Source: Fidelibacterota bacterium
Lineage (GTDB): Bacteria; Fidelibacterota; Marinisomatia; SCGC-AAA003-L08; D37C17
NCBI GenBank assembly: GCA_004124405.1
Contig: SCKP01000019.1
Span: 1-34,282, forward strand
Reading direction: 5' to 3'
Length of the DNA stretch: 34,282 nucleotides
The notes below the pieces were generated by a model. It did not search any database. It was not told the origin of the DNA and saw only the letters and a list, made by a program, of their open reading frames with translations. The translations under genes were made by a program, and so were the position numbers. Of the stretch, positions 33,008 to 34,282 are shown one piece after another; position 1 is the first letter of the stretch, and each line of letters starts with the position of its first letter.

Positions 33008-33194
33008 GACTACAACTGACTACAACTTTTACAGAGTGATGTTTCTGTATGATTGTAATATAATTTGTATTTCCTCTTCTATAATTTTCCATAATTAAAC
33101 CTTGATGTAATTTTAGAGTTGTCATCATAATTGAGTACACATTTGATTACAACTTTTAGTGTTTTTGTGTTGTAGTCATTATTTAGTTATAATC
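33008..33194. repeat. Cluster of GACTACAAC 9-mer repeats
   Basis: Exact copies are at 33008-33016 and 33018-33026, forming a tandem GACTACAACT duplication, and inverted at 33169-33177. One-mismatch and two-mismatch copies are at 33145-33153 (GATTACAAC) and inverted at 33186-33194 (GTTATAATC). Copies at 33018 and 33145 share 13 of 14 bases (GAYTACAACTTTTA). The tandem pair lies 11-30 nt before the miaB start. It could be an operator array, recombinase accessory sites or old att duplications. Confidence 0.6.
33165..33193 (+). promoter_or_regulatory. Candidate promoter toward the recombinase
   Basis: TTGTGT (33165-33170), a 17-bp spacer and a perfect TATAAT (33188-33193). An inverted GACTACAAC copy (33169-33177) overlaps the -35 and spacer, so a protein binding the 9-mer could regulate it. 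It would give a leader of about 170 nt including the 33280-33333 dyad. Confidence 0.35.
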
Positions 33195-33279
33195 TAAAAA
33201 TAGGGTCGTATAAATTACAATTATTAAAACAAACACTCCACCTAATTTCTAACTGATTATTCTAATTTTTCCTCCCTTA

Positions 33280-33333
33280 AAAGTGTATTACCAATAATAG
33301 TATTATATATTTGTTTATTTGGTAATACACTTT
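33280..33333. repeat. 15-bp perfect inverted repeat upstream of the recombinase
   Basis: AAAGTGTATTACCAA (33280-33294) and its exact reverse complement (33319-33333) flank a 24-bp AT-rich spacer that includes TATTATATAT. The total span is 54 bp, ending 36 nt before the recombinase ATG. The size and dyad form are compatible with a serine-recombinase crossover site, an autoregulatory operator or a leader hairpin. Confidence 0.75.
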
Positions 33334-33369
33334 GTAAATTACACTATGGTTCAACAGGAGAATAATGTT

Positions 33370-34149
33370 ATGAATAATACATTCGGACTTGTAAGAGTAT
33401 CATCTGTCGGTCAATCAGACAACACTTCAATCCAACATCAGAAAGATACAATACAGAAGTATTGTGAACTCTATAACCTTGAACTTACTGAAATCATTGA
33501 AGAGGTATATAGTGGAACAACTGAAGATAGAGATGGACTGAACTACCTTATGGATAAAGTTAAATCTGATGGATGTGATACCATCATTGTCTACAAGATT
33601 GACAGACTGATGAGAAGTTTCAGAAGTGGTATCAACTTTATATCTGACCTCATTGACAATGGTTGTAAAATCATATCCACCCAAGAACAGATTGATACAT
33701 CATCAATAAGTGGAAAGTTCTTTATGAACATTCTATTATCAATGTCAGAGATGGAGAGGAATACAATCACCCAACGACTTCAAAATGGAAAGAAACACAG
33801 ATTCTTAAATGAAGGAAAGATGGTATGTTCAAATCCACCATTTGGTTACAAAAGAGATAATGGAACGATTGTCATTGAAAGGGAAGAATCAAAGATTGTG
33901 AAGTATATATTCTCCCTCTGGAATAGATACATCAAATACCCAACCCATCTGAGGGTAAGAAGGGTTAACAGAATGTTATTTAAGAGGGGATATACCTTCA
34001 GGAAGGGAGTTTCTTTTAAGAGTCACCATATTCATCGGATTATCAACAATCCCTTCTATAAAGGGGTTATATCGATTGGTGATTTTGGGACGAGAAAACA
34101 TCAATATGGGAATGTGGTTTCACCCAGATTGTATAATCTCTGTAATTGA
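33370..34149 (+). CDS. Compact serine recombinase (resolvase/invertase catalytic domain plus recombinase domain)
   Basis: A 259-aa site-specific recombinase. The N-terminal catalytic domain (about 3-140) contains the nucleophile serine in GLVRVSSVGQSDNTSIQHQK (S11), the arginine-bearing YKIDRLMRSFR at 75-85, and the E-helix region MSEMERNTITQRLQNGK. A recombinase domain follows (about 145-259: NPPFGYKRDNG, IINNPFYKGVISIG) but ends at VVSPRLYNLCN. That is about where large serine recombinases continue into the zinc ribbon and coiled coil, so those parts are missing. ATG 33370 is chosen for AGGAG 9 nt upstream; ATG 33346 and a TTG at 33319 are less supported. It probably acts on nearby repeats; whether it is functional is unknown. 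Confidence 0.85.
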   Translation: MNNTFGLVRVSSVGQSDNTSIQHQKDTIQKYCELYNLELTEIIEEVYSGTTEDRDGLNYLMDKVKSDGCDTIIVYKIDRLMRSFRSGINFISDLIDNGCKIISTQEQIDTSSISGKFFMNILLSMSEMERNTITQRLQNGKKHRFLNEGKMVCSNPPFGYKRDNGTIVIEREESKIVKYIFSLWNRYIKYPTHLRVRRVNRMLFKRGYTFRKGVSFKSHHIHRIINNPFYKGVISIGDFGTRKHQYGNVVSPRLYNLCN

Positions 34150-34161
34150 GGAATAAATGAT

Positions 34162-34282
34162 ATGAACTACGAATACAGAATAATCAAATATGAAGAAGGT
34201 GATGAGGTGTTCTATTGTATTGAGGAGTGTATGTTGGATGAGGATGGTGTTATGGGTTCTCATACCATAGAGTATTCACCTA
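34162..34282 (+). CDS. Small acidic hypothetical protein, N-terminal part (runs off right edge)
   Basis: An open frame of 40 codons begins with ATG at 34162, 12 nt after the recombinase stop, with GAGGA about 9 nt upstream; the stop lies beyond the window. The protein is acidic and aromatic (MNYEYRIIKYEEGDEVFYCI, then EECMLDEDGV). I do not recognise a family. Tight spacing suggests co-transcription with the recombinase and cargo of the same element. Confidence 0.6.
   Translation, partial: MNYEYRIIKYEEGDEVFYCIEECMLDEDGVMGSHTIEYSP

Larger units (their letters stand above)
32998..33369. other. Gene-free, repeat-rich region between miaB and the serine recombinase
   Basis: This 372-bp stretch is very AT-rich and holds no convincing ORF or RNA gene. 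It must contain the miaB operon promoter (minus) and the recombinase promoter (plus). It carries a cluster of GACTACAAC-type 9-mers near miaB and a 15-bp inverted repeat near the recombinase, listed separately. It is probably the junction between conserved chromosome and an integrated element; the exact border is not visible. Confidence 0.6.

Noticed and set aside
33008-33027. Tandem GACTACAACT duplication as a CRISPR array
   Set aside because: The units are 10 bp with no spacers and there are no cas genes.
33319-33369. Recombinase starting at TTG 33319 or ATG 33346
   Set aside because: These would place coding sequence over the right arm of the inverted repeat or lack a Shine-Dalgarno; ATG 33370 has AGGAG at the right distance and begins at the catalytic domain.

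Overview
The window is one AT-rich bacterial chromosome segment of densely packed housekeeping genes with a recombinase-bearing accessory edge on the right. A diderm (outer-membrane) bacterium is indicated by a predicted outer-membrane barrel protein, a LapA/LapB-like pair, TatC, a SPOR-domain protein and a DUF5683-type protein. Weak or absent Shine-Dalgarno sequences before several genes (rpsT, uvrC, miaB, meaB), the secreted-protein style at the left edge and the gene content fit the FCB superphylum, most plausibly a marine Marinimicrobia (SAR406)-like lineage. The taxonomic call is inference; there is no 16S rRNA here. No tRNA, rRNA, CRISPR array or insertion sequence was found.

Layout. 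(1) 1-378, minus: the start of a secreted protein that runs off the left edge. (2) 379-667: a divergent regulatory region with a perfect CRP-type palindrome. (3) 668-3715, plus: citrate synthase, malate dehydrogenase and an inositol-monophosphatase family enzyme; the last gene overlaps stop-to-stop with uvrC (minus, 3712-5544). (4) 12367 down to 5761, minus: a compact operon of crp-like regulator, meaB, tatC, long-chain polyprenyl synthase, pgsA, ftsY, rimO and mce. It mixes protein export, lipid and quinone precursors, and two accessory genes of methylmalonyl-CoA metabolism. (5) rpsT (plus), then hutH-guaB (minus). (6) 32997 down to about 15939, minus: a nearly gapless 17 kb run of miaB, lapA, lapB-like, SPOR protein, outer-membrane protein, alaS, gcvPB, PPC-domain protein, ridA, DUF5683 protein, purF, UbiA prenyltransferase, 2x[4Fe-4S] ferredoxin, archaeal-type geranylgeranyl reductase and dinG. 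(7) 32998-34282: a repeat-rich gene-free stretch, a compact serine recombinase and a truncated small ORF, probably the edge of an integrated element.

The most interesting points are: the UbiA-ferredoxin-geranylgeranyl reductase cassette, which looks like a prenyl-lipid synthesis and saturation module; the perfect TGTGA-N6-TCACA site in the same window as a Crp-family gene whose recognition helix matches that site; a LapA/LapB-like pair whose LapB lacks the rubredoxin cysteines; and two separate repeat systems beside the small serine recombinase, including a 15-bp perfect inverted repeat just upstream of its start.

Many genes in the two long minus-strand operons overlap by 4, 8 or 14 nt, and several start with GTG or TTG (meaB, polyprenyl synthase, ridA, alaS, probably dinG). 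This suggests heavy translational coupling.
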